From: Apium graveolens
Taxonomy: Eukaryota > Streptophyta > Magnoliopsida > Apiales > Apiaceae
DNA: 64,000 nt
Direction: 5' to 3'
Assembly: GCF_009905375.1 (NCBI RefSeq)
Contig: NW_027419920.1
Location: forward strand, 34,143 to 98,142
Below are positions 23,360 through 33,962 of this stretch, in pieces. A program made the translations under genes and the position numbers. Position 1 is the first letter of the stretch; every line of letters begins with the position of its first letter. The notes under the pieces are model-generated. The model had not been told where the DNA came from. It made no database searches and was given only the letters and a program-made list of their open reading frames with translations.

Positions 23360-23378
23360 TTCCACAGACGGTGCCAAA
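23360..23378 (-). other. Primer binding site region of the Tat element
   Basis: The minus strand just after the LTR reads TTTGGCACCGTCTGTGG, close to the TTTGGCGCCGTCTGTGG found at this place in Tat-lineage elements. It differs at the CpG (C to T type change on the other strand). Confidence 0.7.
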
Positions 23379-23381
23379 TAT

Positions 23382-24037
23382 TGGGAATAAAAACTAGGGT
23401 TATGATTACAATTAATGCTAGGGTTCTTGAGCTTTGAGTTTTAATGGTTGTTCTCGCGGTGGGCACTAGCTGTCCTCGCAAGATGCCTACGTAATTCTGT
23501 GATGTAGAGAATCGAGTCAAAAACGTAGTTCTTGATGATGACTTCGAGGCTATGGCGATGAGTGCACACCTCTAACGTAGTGGCCTGTATGTCCTTATTC
23601 GAGGATTAAGCCAATATAGTTCTAGGTTGAGGGGTAGAGCCTTTTATATAGATGTTGATTCTAGGGTTAGACTAGGGTATGGAGACTTGGTGGACATGTC
23701 TCCTACTTAGACGGTAAGTAGGACTCTCCTAGATGGTGGATTTTGGATTATTCCTATGAGAATTCGTTTCCATATTCTATTCGATGTAGGTGTCCTCGTG
23801 GACCTCATTCTCAGGCCTCCACGACGGGCTTATCACGCAGCTGATTTCAGGCCGTGGGCTACACGACCCACTTTGGGTCGTGGCCGTCATAGTCTACTCG
23901 GATTATTAAAACTCATATTGGGCCATGACCGTGACGACCTACTTGGGTCGTGGCATCACGGATTTGACCAGTCAACTTTAGGACACAATTAATTCACCAT
24001 TAATTGTATTTTTACGGATTACTTTTTATCCATATCA
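23382..24037 (-). repeat. 5' LTR of the Tat-lineage element
   Basis: Minus strand from TGATATGGATAAAAAGTAAT to ...CTAGTTTTTATTCCCA, about 656 bp. The left edge is fixed by the PBS. The right edge is my best reading of a TG start and is less sure. No second LTR is in the window, because the left part of the element is missing. Confidence 0.6.
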
Positions 24038-24600
24038 GAGTCTCTTTGTTTCTCTCTGAATTATTTCTTAAAAACATTTAATCGTAGAGAAAAACAAATA
24101 TTGAAAAAATCTATAATTAAAAATATAAATATTAAGAGTAAAATCAAACTAAATCAAATGTACCTAGTATATCCCATTTGGAGCAGGTATGAGGAGGGTA
24201 AGATGTACACAAAAAATGTTCATCTATATTCTGCATATAAAATATCTTATAAAACATGTTATCTTGCAATAAATGCTTCATAAATATCATTATTTCAATA
24301 AAATCACGTAAATCTCATATATTTACAAGTACAAAATGCATGTTCTGCAACTAAATATGTATGTTCTCCAACATGAATATTTATATTCTGCAAACTAAGT
24401 ATGTTTTGTAGAATATCATATATTTTACAATGTTTCACTTGTAAAATGTATGCAATCCGTAAGATTTTAAATTAAATAATGATGTTTGTAGAACATAATT
24501 CAAAAAATAATATGTTTTGCAATATTTTAAGCTACATTTTACTTGCAAAACATATATGGACTTCAATGAGTCCAATAAAATAGCGGACTCCGTAGAGTTT
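24038..24600. other. AT-rich spacer with TGTTCTGCAA-type words
   Basis: No gene. From about 24190 to 24560 it holds many variants of ATGTTCTGCAA and TTTTGCAA in both orientations, so it may be a decayed foldback element. There are no clear ends. Confidence 0.4.
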
Positions 24601-24602
24601 AC

Positions 24603-24604
<2 letters not shown>

Positions 24605-24643
<39 letters not shown>
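24605..24643. repeat. (TA)n microsatellite
   Basis: About 19 TA units. A second TA tract lies at 25041-25059, on the other side of the adjacent MITE candidate. Confidence 0.9.
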
Positions 24644-24645
<2 letters not shown>

Positions 24646-24655
24646 CAGATGATCA

Positions 24656-25036
24656 AATCAAAACCCCTAAAATAGAAACTTAAATGGAAACCAAGATAAA
24701 CAACCCTTATATGACATCACCCACCCCCTAGATCACATCACCCACCTCCTAGATCACATGACCTATCCGAGACCTACTTCCGGCCACCTAAAATTCACCA
24801 CGGGCCCATTAGGCTTCACTGATGCTCGAACCATAATCCTACATATGCCCCATACATGCAAAATAGACCCCAATATGTCCTAGTAGGCCCTACCCTGGCC
24901 CACTAAGCCTCTCCCCGGCCCAAACCTAACCCTGCCAAAGCCCCCTTTGGGTCCCACCCTCGTACCCACTATCATTTCTATTATCATAAAAATTAAGTTT
25001 CCATTTAGTTTTTATTTTAGTGGTTTTTATTGAAAT
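24656..25036. mobile_element. MITE candidate between two TA tracts
   Basis: The left end has CCCTAAAATAGAAACTTAAA and TGGAAAC. The right end, complemented, has CACTAAAATAAAAACTAAAT and GGAAAC. This gives imperfect inverted repeats of about 35 bp. The ~300-bp core is unusually C-rich and has two copies of CACATCACCCACC.CCTAGAT. It has no coding capacity. The superfamily is not clear, because the TA tracts hide any TSD. Confidence 0.5.
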
Positions 25037-25084
25037 AGTCATATATATATATATATATTTAATAAAACTTAAACCAACTGTGTG

Positions 25085-25300
25085 TTGTGAAATATCACAA
25101 TGCACATTTTAGTCCTAGCCTCTTTGTTTTGGGCTATAGGAGCCTAAAAATTGTGACAAAATAAAAATATAAATAACAAATACCATCCCGAAAACATAAA
25201 TTTGATAATAAATTAGCAGACAATGAGAGACAGGACAAAAGTAACAAATCTATACACGAAGTCTTGGTTTATGTCATGGACCGAAGGTTGAGGGTTTAGG
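25085..25300 (+). repeat. Dispersed ~200-bp module, copy 2
   Basis: It keeps the shared order: AATGCACATTTTA, a TTTGGGC-AT-AG segment, ATAAATAACAAATACCATCC, and AAATTAGCAGACAATGAGAGA. It is more diverged than the others. Confidence 0.45.
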
Positions 25301-25339
25301 GTTTCAGTAAACTATATTTCCTTCATGATTAAGTTTTAA

Positions 25340-25497
25340 AAGAATTATTAAACAGAGGATAACTAACTATGCTGTAGGTCATAGGTTCGAATCTCAAGGG
25401 AGGCGAATTTATTATTATGCCTATTAAGTCAGAATCTGTCGCGGTTTAACTTGATTCACATGATTTCCCGACGGGTTCATTACTATAAAAAGAAAAG
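25340..25497 (+). mobile_element. SINE, copy 2, diverged, 5' part degraded
   Basis: It keeps the B-box TAGGTTCGAATCTC, then AAGGGAGGCGAATTTATTATT and GTCAGAATCTGTCGC, in the order of the family, and ends ATTACTATAAAAAGAAAAG. The middle section before the tail is deleted. Confidence 0.65.
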
Positions 25498-26076
25498 TTT
25501 CAAACAAATTTAGGCTCTCAATTATCTTTGTAGTACATTTTACCTCTACCATCTTCAAACGTTCATGGTCCTTTAAAATTTTTGACCACATAGTCGGAAT
25601 CATTAATATTAAATTAAAAATTATTATTTTGGTGGCCTTAAAAAACTTAAACGTTGAATATATGAAATTGAAATAATATAATACAAATAAGTTTTTATGC
25701 AAATTCAAGCTACATTATAATGAATATTTTTTCTATGTGAGAGATTATGTGGAATTTATCTATGCTTTCGCGGAAATTATGTCTTAAAAATATTTAATCT
25801 TACTTAACAAAACAAAGGGCAAAAATAAATGTTGGAAAAAAAATTATGACTAAAAGATAAATATCAAAAGAAAATATTGTCAATTAATCTGCTCCTGTAA
25901 AAATTCAAACATGTCAAAGGAACACAATGCCGTAACATTCAACACTCCTAATTGTATCATTTAACAAACCAAACCAAACAAATAAACAAACGATTAAACA
26001 AAACGAATGGGATTTAGTAGAATTCGAATAGAAACTGGGGCTAAGTTGATAAACAAAATGTGAATATTATGGAAGG
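25498..26076. other. AT-rich spacer, no recognisable gene
   Basis: Only chance ORFs. The stretch around 25780-25880 is loosely similar to 24060-24130 (TCTTAAAAATATTTAATC...), suggesting an old shared repeat. Confidence 0.4.
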
Positions 26077-26322
26077 CAGGGGCGGACCGTGGGCTGGGCT
26101 GGGGTTGGCTCCAGCCCATGTCAAATTTTAACAGCCCATTTATTTTTTTGTATAAATCCCAATCTCTGTTACATTTAGCCCATGTGACATTATCTGAAGC
26201 CCAGTTCATATATATATTTAGCCCAACATCTTTTGAGAACTCTAGTCCAATTGTATTTGGATGCAACGTGTACTCTACAGAGAAAATGACAAACCCACCC
26301 ATATCCCCAACTTAAAATATTA
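26077..26322. mobile_element. Possible hAT-type end (CAGGGGCGGA)
   Basis: CAGGGGCGGACC at 26077 matches the common terminal sequence of plant non-autonomous hAT elements. GC-rich repeats of AGCCCA follow. I found no matching right end, so this is a fragment at best. The Helitron end lies directly after it. Confidence 0.35.
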
Positions 26323-26822
26323 CTAGCATAATAACCCGTGCGAGGCACGGGTTATTTTCTAAAATTTTTTTATGCATGCAATTATAATTTTTTTAGTTAT
26401 ATTCTTATTTGTAAATGTTGTATAATCTCTAACGTATTTATATGTGTATCATTTTCGTATAAGACATTACTAAATTAAACAACGTTTCCAATATAACTCA
26501 TGATTTTTTTTTATATATTCTTGTTTGTGTTGTATAAATGTATTTAATGAATGAATATAAACAGGGTAGTCAGTGTACATTTAAAATGAAACAAATAAAC
26601 TTAATATGTAGAATGTCGTTGGTATGTTTACAAAGAAAAAGTTAAAAATTAACATATATGTTGAATACAGAGCTGACAAAAAATTAGAATTTTATTTAAA
26701 TAAATTACATAATTGGTTTATATTATTACCGAGTTCTCTAATAACTTACAATTAACTTACTCAATTTAAAAAGATAAAAAATTAATAACTGAATTCAGAA
26801 TTACTTGCAATCATAATATAAA

Positions 26823-27137
26823 ATAATATTTTTTTTTATCGTAGTTAACCTGCAGCCGCTACCCTTCGGGTGCGCACTGGATAAACCATACAGACTCATG
26901 CAATAGCCTGCAAACCACGTGAACCAAGGTAAACCGCATTTAAGCGACAGGCTCTGACTCAGACCCTACGGACTCACGCAATAGCCTGCAAACCACGTGA
27001 ACCAAGGTAAACCGCATTTAAGCGACAGACTCTGACTAAGGAGGCATAATCATAAATTCTCCTCCCGTGGGATTCGAACCTGTGACCAAAAGGATAGTTA
27101 TCCCCTCTTTAACCAGCTGAGCCAACCCTTGCGGGCA
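26823..27137 (-). mobile_element. SINE, copy 3, with internal duplication
   Basis: The minus strand starts CCCGCAAGGGTTGGCTCAGC, with A-box TGGCTCAGCTGG and B-box GGTTCGAATCC, and ends CTACGATAAAAAAAA. A ~95-bp part of the body (CGGACTCACGCAATAGCCTG...) is present twice in tandem. CATAATATAA flanks both sides as a likely TSD. Confidence 0.8.
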
Positions 27138-27141
27138 TAAT

Positions 27142-27175
27142 ATAATTTTTTTTATCGTAGGTAAACCGCAGCCGC
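27142..27175 (-). mobile_element. SINE tail fragment, copy 4
   Basis: TTTTTTTTATCGTAGGTAAA followed by CCGCAGCCGCTA, the 3' end of the same SINE family, cut after about 30 bp. Confidence 0.6.
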
Positions 27176-28750
27176 TAGTAATGTTAATATAAAAGTTGAT
27201 TTTGATGAAAAATATTAGTTTTTGAAATTTAACGTATGTATGTTTGGAAAAATGTTAGTTTTTTTACACCACTGTTAACAAAATAAGATTAGGTTATATG
27301 TGTCTATGGTAGCATGTGAATTATAGTATGTTACATTTCTTAGGAAATTACGATGGTTTCAATTATTTATATGCTAAATATCTGATTTATGTACATGTAT
27401 AATCATTACTAATATCTAGTGAGGCAATTGATTACTTAAATAACATATATTTATAATTATTCAAAAATTAAAATTATGTAATAAATATATTGCAATAATT
27501 TATATATGTTATTCACATTATCACTGACAAACAACCCATATCTGTTTTTTACGCGATCGAGTATCAATCATGTAACATAAAAATAAATTATATATTGTAA
27601 GACTTATTATTGATGTTCGTGATTTTTTCAAGAATTTGAAGGAAAAATTGTAATTATATTGTTATTTAAACTATTTTTAAGTTTCTTTCATTACAACTCT
27701 AATATTTCTTTATATAATAATTTGATAATATTATATACTATTCTCCTAAAATTAGATATTCTTCAATTCGATAAAGTTTTTAAATATTAGTTGAAATGGT
27801 TAATTCCTTCAAATTATTGAACAATATTTATTTTTTAAAATAGTATAAAATGTATTGAATCAAATGCTACAATATAGTATAGATATAACTTTTATTTGAA
27901 TAATTTAAAATATTAAAATAATTCAAAATATTTGTACAATATTATCTTGATCAATAAATATTGTTTATCTAAAAGAATTCTTTTTAAAATGTTAGTTTTT
28001 TCAAAGTGAAAAATGAAGAATAAATTGATTTAATATATCATCATAATTTTAACAAATCTCGAGAGATCTCATATCAAATTTAAAATATTTTTAAAATCGG
28101 GACAAGTCCCAAAACACTATTGCGTCAACAGTGAAGTTAGTAATTTTAATACAAATAATCAATTGACTTGATCTTATAAACACCTCAAACACATTAATTT
28201 ATATTTATATAAGATATCAAAAAATTTCACATTATTGGTAAGATATTCTCGTCGAACTTCTATTTTAAATTTACTAAACGTAGAATGTGACAATGTTTTT
28301 CGGACTTCATATAGTCAAATTTCGAGTATTTTTTGAATAATGGGCCAAATTCTGTTTTCAAATTCAAAATAAATTAAAATTCATTGACTCATTATAATTC
28401 GAACTTATCTAAATATTAATACCAATCTAGACTATTTATATATAGGCGATTATATTTTCAATATTTTCTTTAAAAATTATATATGTACATTTTAATTAAT
28501 TTTTATAATAAAAAATATGTTAAAAATATATGAGATATATTTTCAAACAAAAAAATAATAATAAATAAGATAATAATTCATTTATGTACTATGCCTAACT
28601 TTATATCTGGAATTCAGTTTTTTAAAATTAATTGTACAAATATTCAAGTAACTATCTTTTTTTTTTGCGGAATTGAAGTAGCTATCTTTAAAATTAAATA
28701 AAATATTCTTTTAACACACTTAGATATTATGTGTATGATAAAAAGCTCAT
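27176..28750. other. AT-rich interior of the Helitron, no gene
   Basis: No ORF of note, no captured exon that I can recognise, no repeats beyond AT-rich noise. Confidence 0.5.
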
Positions 28751-28913
28751 GTGATAATATGGTGTAGTGGTACAGGTTGTATAGAAGAATGAAGCAACTC
28801 GAGTTCGATTCCTACAAAACACAACTTTTATATAAATATTAAAAACAGGGGTAGTTTAGTCTTTTCGATCTCAAAATATTATCCCCTTGTTGTACTTTTA
28901 TATATAGAAGAGA

Positions 28914-29804
28914 TTTATCAAGCATATTGTTTCTCCCCTGGTTCACTCTCCCCTAAATCATTTTTCATTCGCAAATCTTAAATGTTATTAATGTAAGTTT
29001 TTTAATTATATTAGTTGTTTAATTTTTTTGATTAGTTTATTTATATGTATATCTTCTCTTTTTGTTTATAATTATTTAAGGTATAAATTTAATTTAAGTA
29101 GTTAATTGTGAGTACAATACGTTATACATTATTAAATTAAATAGATTAATTTTTTAAAATTTAATATATATTTTTTAATAATTTAGATAGAGTGTGGGTA
29201 TTTGAAATGAGTAATAACCGTGGGAGATATATATATATTTTTTAGTTACCGGTGCTATATAAAATCTAAATTATATATCTTAGTTTTTATGTACTTTTTA
29301 AAATTAAAGACATTGTGAATTTATTTTAATAAATTATATTATTTTTTTTGCCAATCAAAGTCGGAAAAGAAAGACATTGTTGTCGTATTCTACTCCTGCA
29401 ACTATTCCTAGTGCTACAGTTACCAGGAAAGAGTATCCGAGAGACTGATTTTTGAAATAAAATGGAGGAAGAGTATATGAGAGACACAATACTTATCAGC
29501 ATTGAGAGGCCGAAGAAATTGATTCAGATGAAGTGATAGATTAATTTTATGCTAAAAAAATCGTCGAGTATAATTTAAATGATGGGAGTAAATCTTATTT
29601 TATCCCGTTAGTACTAAACTAATATCTTTATTACTCACTTTTTACATATTTTGGATTTCACATTAATAGTATAGTTGAACATTAACTCCGTCCATTTGAT
29701 TTTTATCAAAAAGATTGGAAATGGAGTTTAAGAAATATGTATACAGTAGTGAAAAAAAAAAGAAAAGTGGGTGAAGTGACGGGACTCATGCCATTGATTT
29801 TTAA
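28914..29804. other. AT-rich spacer, no recognisable gene
   Basis: No supported coding sequence. Short intron-like stretches occur, but nothing recognisable. Confidence 0.45.
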
Positions 29805-30240
29805 TGTAATTTGCATAAATAATGCAGACAACGGAATATTGTGAAATTGCAAACACACATTAATAAGTCATATCGTTTCTATTTTGGCTAGAGAAGCATG
29901 ACTAGGAAAACTATAAATAACAAATATTATCCAAAGAAAAAAATGCAAAATTGAGAATAAGTTGGCCGAAGATGAAAGATTGGAGAAAATTAATGAAATG
30001 ATATGTACACAAAGTTAAACCTTATTTCCACAAACAATATGAACATGCCCTAGTGAAATGCTACGCTGTTGATGATTGACTTCTATGCGGAAAAATTTCA
30101 TCAACACATATATTTTTATTGAATTCCGGTGATAATACAATTACCAAATTATAACATATCATAAATTATTTGTAATATCAAATTTAATATGTGTTATTTT
30201 TGAAAAGTTGAATAATTTAATTTATTTGAATTTGGGTAAT
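29805..30240 (+). repeat. Dispersed module, copy 3, with extended downstream part
   Basis: It contains AATGCAGACAACGG, CGTTTCTATTTTGGCTAGAG, ATAAATAACAAATATTATCC, TTGAGAATAAGTTGGCCGA and GATTGGAGAAAATTAATGAA. Similarity to copy 4 at 30815-31150 continues past the module into GAATTCCGGTGATAATACAA, so these two are a local duplication of about 340 bp. Confidence 0.65.
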
Positions 30241-30246
30241 TGTCCC

Positions 30247-30641
30247 TTAGAGCATCTTCAATGGTCAAAAATCCTTAGCTAAAAATCTAGGTGGCATACC
30301 ATATATATAATTATAGAGATTGTGTAAAAATAAATTGCTCTTCTCCAATGGGACATTCCCCTTAGATAAAATTTTAGATAAGCTCATCATATTGGCTAAA
30401 TTTGTTGAACCACTAGGGACCTGTAACGTAACTCCCCATCATCTATTACTATATTGAAATTAAATATTTTATTTATAATAACTTGAATTAATATTAGCAT
30501 ACCATTTTTAAAAATATAGCCAATCATTATAGTAACTCCCGTCGAAGTACAATCTCTTACAAGTTCAGTAAAATTTAGATAATCAGTATTTTATATCATT
30601 TTAGCGTATCATTTTAGCCAACCCTATTGGAGATGCTCTAA
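30247..30641. mobile_element. MITE with GAGCATCTTC ends (395 bp)
   Basis: The left end TTAGAGCATCTTCAATGG matches the complemented right end TTAGAGCATCTCCAATAGG with only small differences. GAGCATCTCCAA-type termini are common in plant PIF/Harbinger (Tourist-like) and related MITEs. There is no coding capacity. It lies between the two duplicated modules. Confidence 0.7.
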
Positions 30642-30814
30642 GAGTTTTAGTTGGCGTAAATTATCATATGAAAGAGAGTTAAGATTCAAAAAATTTCACA
30701 TGTTTTTTCATATACAATAAAAAATAAAAAATAGGCCGTTAATAAAATTTGAACCAATGTGCACGAATGATACATTTAACGAAATTTTGTTAAATAGCTC
30801 CGGAGGGGTCATAA

Positions 30815-31150
30815 TATTTATATTTTGGGTATAGAACGGTGATTAGGAAAAATATAAATAACAAATATTATCCAAACAAAGAACGTAAAATTGAGAATAA
30901 GTTAGCCGAGGACGATAAATAGGAGAAACTTAATGAAATGATACGTACACAAGGTTAAACCTTATGAACGTTACATGAAATGCTATGGTCTTAATGATTG
31001 ACTTTTTATATTAAGCATAAAAAAAGACTTTTAGGGTGAATACATTTACATCTATATTTATAATTTTCTTGAATTTTGGTAATAATTCAATTACTAATAT
31101 AATAAATTGTTTGTAATATCATATTTAATATATGTTATTTTTGTACTTCA
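30815..31150 (+). repeat. Dispersed module, copy 4
   Basis: Near-collinear with 29870-30240 (GGAAAAATATAAATAACAAA, TTGAGAATAAGTTAGCCGAG, GTACACAAGGTTAAACCTTA, then TTGAATTTTGGTAATAATTC). The second LRR relic follows about 180 bp later. Confidence 0.65.
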
Positions 31151-31329
31151 CAGTTTTTTAATAGTTTGAAGTTTAATTTTGTTGGCATATTATATATGTT
31201 TATTTTGTTTTTGTAATTTAGTTATTTAGTGTAGCATAATTAATTTTGGTGTTCATAAAATTAGAGCACTAAATCACTAATGAAGCTGTATGTTGAGAAC
31301 ATGTTAATTGTGATGACTTAATTGTATTT

Positions 31330-31650
31330 GCTCCAAACAGTCTTTACCGAGCTCAAAACGCTTAACCAACCTTAATACAACTCATGACTTCAGAAATTTG
31401 AAATTAGTAGAGAATTTATTGCTTCGGGGTTGTAAAAATCCACTTAATTCCATCTATCATTCCAAAAGTTTTGTAATTTAGTTCATTTGGATTTGAGTGA
31501 ATGCCTGCATATTGAAAAAATTTGCATTGTAAGTGATACAGGAATTGAAGCGCTGATCAGTTTGGACTTAACGAATTTGGTCAATCTGGAATTGTCTCTC
31601 ATTGCAAAAACCTTACTAGTCATTCAAATAGTATTTATTACAAGAAAAAT
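31330..31650 (+). pseudogene. Second LRR relic of an NLR gene
   Basis: Shifting frames give NLKLVENLLLRGCKNPLNS and, after a break, a segment homologous at DNA level to 4950-5090: GATACAGGAATTGAAG.G.TGATCAGTTTGGACTTAACGAATTTGGTCAATCTGGA is collinear with the first relic, with several deletions. Stops and shifts are frequent. This and the fragment at 4944 descend from the same NLR subfamily. Only LRR sequence is left. It cannot encode a receptor. Confidence 0.65.
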
Positions 31651-31664
31651 GAAGACTAGTAAGT

Positions 31665-31815
31665 GATACAGGAATTGAGCTCGAGTCTGTCGTCATTTAA
31701 ATACGTCTTATCTTGGTTCACGTGGTTTGCAGACTAGTGCGTGAGCCCCTATGGTTTATCATGTACACACCCCGAAGGGTAGCGGCTGCGAGTTTTCAAC
31801 GATAAAATAAATGAT
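31665..31815 (+). mobile_element. SINE, copy 5, 5' truncated
   Basis: It begins inside the family body at GAGTCTGTCGTC and runs through TTGGTTCACGTGGTTTGCAG and CCCGAAGGGTAGCGGCTGCG to AACGATAAAATAAATG. Confidence 0.7.
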
Positions 31816-31904
31816 TAAATTTGACCGAAACATTCAGAAGAAATATAACCATATATGACCACTCACGATTATATTTTATCAAATTGAACCGAATAGTGTC
31901 GATT

Positions 31905-32132
31905 ATAATTTTTTTTATCATATGTAACACGCAGCCGCTATCATTCGGGTGCACACTCTATAAATCCTACAGTCTCACGTAATAGCCTGCAAATCACGTG
32001 AAACAAGGTAAACCGCATTTAAGTGAAAGTCTCTGACTCATGAGGTATAATCATAAATTTTTCTCTCATGGAATTCGAACCGGTAACTAAGATGACAGTT
32101 ATCCCCTTTTTAACCAACCAAACCAACCCTTA
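31905..32132 (-). mobile_element. SINE, copy 6, nearly full length
   Basis: Complemented order: head with GGTTGGTTTGGTTGG, B-box CCGGTTCGAATTCC, body with CTATTACGTGAGACTGTAGG, A-rich tail. GT(G/A)TCGATTAT on both sides is a probable TSD. Confidence 0.72.
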
Positions 32133-32136
32133 TACA

Positions 32137-32295
32137 TTGTATCGATTATTTATAAAGAAGTCAAATTTAGTAAAATCATTAAAATTTGTGTAAATAAAAC
32201 CCAACTGAGCCAACCCTCCAGGTTGTATCGATTATTTATAAAGAAGTTAAATTTAATAAAATCATTAAAATTTGTGTAAATAAAACTGCCTTATT
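32137..32295. repeat. ~70-bp direct duplication with a SINE head fragment between copies
   Basis: TTGTATCGATTATTTATAAA and the following ~60 bp occur at 32139 and 32223. Between them lies CCAACTGAGCCAACCCTCC, the head of the same SINE family. This looks like an unequal event between SINE copy 6 and its flank. Confidence 0.6.
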
Positions 32296-32407
32296 ATGAC
32301 CAACTAAATTTGACGGATTAAATTTGACAAAAAACGATCATTTAAAATTTTTGACCTTTGACTTCAATTTTTTGGTGAATATATAAATTTCCCATTTCAT
32401 ACAAATA

Positions 32408-32552
32408 AATATGGTTCCTGAGTCAGAACATGTCGCTTAAACGCGGTTTACCTTGGTTAAGGTGATTTACAAGCTATTGCGTGAGCCCGTAGGGTTTACC
32501 CAGGGCGCACCCGAAGGGTAGCGGCTGCCGATTAACTACGATAAAAAAATAT
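32408..32552 (+). mobile_element. SINE, copy 7, 5' truncated
   Basis: Starts at CTGAGTCAGAACATGTCGCT, passes GCGTGAGCCCGTAGGGTTTA and CGAAGGGTAGCGGCTGCCG, and ends ACTACGATAAAAAAAT. Confidence 0.75.
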
Positions 32553-33071
32553 GACTACTAGCAGTCAAATTTATAAATTTGATTGAAAGATAACCTATAC
32601 AATTATATAATAGACGAAATATTAAAAACTTGGCTGTTCTGTCGGTCGGTCATTCTAATTCTATTTAATATTAAAGTCAATTTTCTTTCCCAGTCTAAAA
32701 TTCTAATTTACATTTAACTCGACATTGTTATATTTGATATTAAAATCGAGTATTCTACAAATTTAAATTTTAATTCACATTGATGTCTATAATATTCTTA
32801 TTGATTTCGAAGTGAACTTATTCTATTGTTAATTTTTTTAATTAATTTCTATAACTATCTTTATTATAACAAACAATTTAATTATTATATAAATATTATA
32901 TATATATATAATGTAAGAAGTTAATTTATTAAAATATAATTCAAATAGCTCAAAGAAAATCATTTATACTATTTGTCCGGGTTAAAAAATTATCATATTA
33001 AACCGGGTTTAAAAAATTAAAATCACACTAAAAATAATTAGTTGGACTTTGTCGGTGTAATCAGTCTCGGA
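32553..33071. other. AT-rich spacer left of the tandem array
   Basis: No gene. It may contain the 5' end of the Helitron whose 3' end lies at 33391 (a candidate start is ATTCTAATTCTATTTAATAT near 32653), but I cannot fix it. Confidence 0.35.
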
Positions 33072-33361
33072 TTAAAATACAATAATGTAAATTATTGATT
33101 CAGGACAAAATTAAGTTAAAATCAGACTAAACATTTTATATATTATTGATCCAAACGAAAACTCTACTTTTAACTAAAATATAATCAATTTTTATAAAAT
33201 ACGTATATATATATTACTATATCGTTTAATAAATATCATGAATATATACGTGTATTAATATATTAATCATGAAATTATATTATTTAAAAATTTAAATAAG
33301 CAAATCTAAAATTTCAATTCAATTCAATTTTTTTTTAAAAAACTTATATAATATTAAAAAA

Positions 33362-33391
33362 GATCCGTGCATCATACCGGTTTTAAGCTAG
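33362..33391 (+). mobile_element. Helitron 3' end (decayed hairpin plus CTAG)
   Basis: GATCCGTGCATCATACCGG-TTTTAAG-CTAG, then T. The arms CCGTGC/GTACCGG are imperfect here. The copies at about 45093-45122 and 56816-56845 have CATCGTACCGG. The 5' end is not identified. Confidence 0.5.
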
Positions 33392-33564
33392 TCATCGATA
33401 AAACTTAGAAGTTTTGATCTTAAATATGCGATTATGTTTTAGTTATTATGATTTATTAGTATCTCACAATTTTGAAATACCCAAAGTCGATCAAATTATA
33501 AAACACTGAACAATAGATATTTAAGCTTTAAATATTGCTTAATTGCTGTTTAACCAATTGTGCA

Positions 33565-33830
33565 TGAATAATGCAGGTAAAGTGTCAAAATGCACATTTT
33601 TCATCAGGACTGAGTCATGGACTTTCCATTTATCGTAAAGAAGCCCAACAGTTGTGAGTTGTGACCATTCTAAATACATATGAGAAATTTCATCAAAAGT
33701 AAAAAACACATAATTGAGAATAATTAAGTTAGTGGAGGATAAGAGATCAGAGAAAACTAATAAGATGAGACATAAACAAAGTTTACCAAAACTCTTTTCA
33801 AAATGAACATATTGGAAAAAAGAAAAATTT
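33565..33830 (+). repeat. Dispersed module, copy 5
   Basis: Contains TGCATGAATAATGCAGGTAA, CAAAATGCACATTTTTCATC, GTCATGGACTTTCCATTTAT, TTGAGAATAATTAAGTTAGT and GATCAGAGAAAACTAATAAG. It is copied with the unit at 45294-45560 and 57005-57265. Confidence 0.6.
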
Positions 33831-33856
33831 CAAGTTAAGAGTGTAACTGCTACATG

Positions 33857-33962
33857 ATTTTTTAGTTTAATGATTGGAGAAATCCATAGTGTTAAAGTTT
33901 AAGTCATGATTTTTTTGTTTAATGATTGGAGAAATCCATATTGTTAAAGTTTAAGTGGAGAA
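33857..33962. repeat. ~53-bp tandem duplication
   Basis: GTTTAATGATTGGAGAAATC and the following CCATA(G/T)TGTTAAAGTTTAAGT are present twice in a row. The pair is also present in the later units. Confidence 0.75.

Larger units (their letters stand above)
26323..28913 (-). mobile_element. Non-autonomous Helitron (2591 bp)
   Basis: On the minus strand it starts TCTCTTCTATATATAAAAGT at 28913 and ends at 26323 with a perfect 11-bp-arm hairpin (AATAACCCGTGC ... GCACGGGTTATT) followed by ATG-CTAG. The flanking bases are A before TC and T after CTAG, the A^T target of Helitrons. There is no Rep/helicase coding sequence. A tRNA-like segment sits near its 5' end (plus strand 28755-28815: GTGTAGTGGTA ... 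GAGTTCGATTCC). Two SINEs of the local family lie inside at 26823-27175. Helitrons move by rolling-circle replication; this one would need a helper. Confidence 0.75.

Noticed and set aside
27040..27137. tRNA gene on the minus strand (A and B boxes present)
   Set aside because: No cloverleaf can be completed; the boxes belong to the SINE head, which continues into the SINE body and A-rich tail.
28755..28840. tRNA gene on the plus strand
   Set aside because: GTGTAGTGGTA and GAGTTCGATTCC are tRNA-like, but the acceptor arms do not pair and the segment lies inside the Helitron end.
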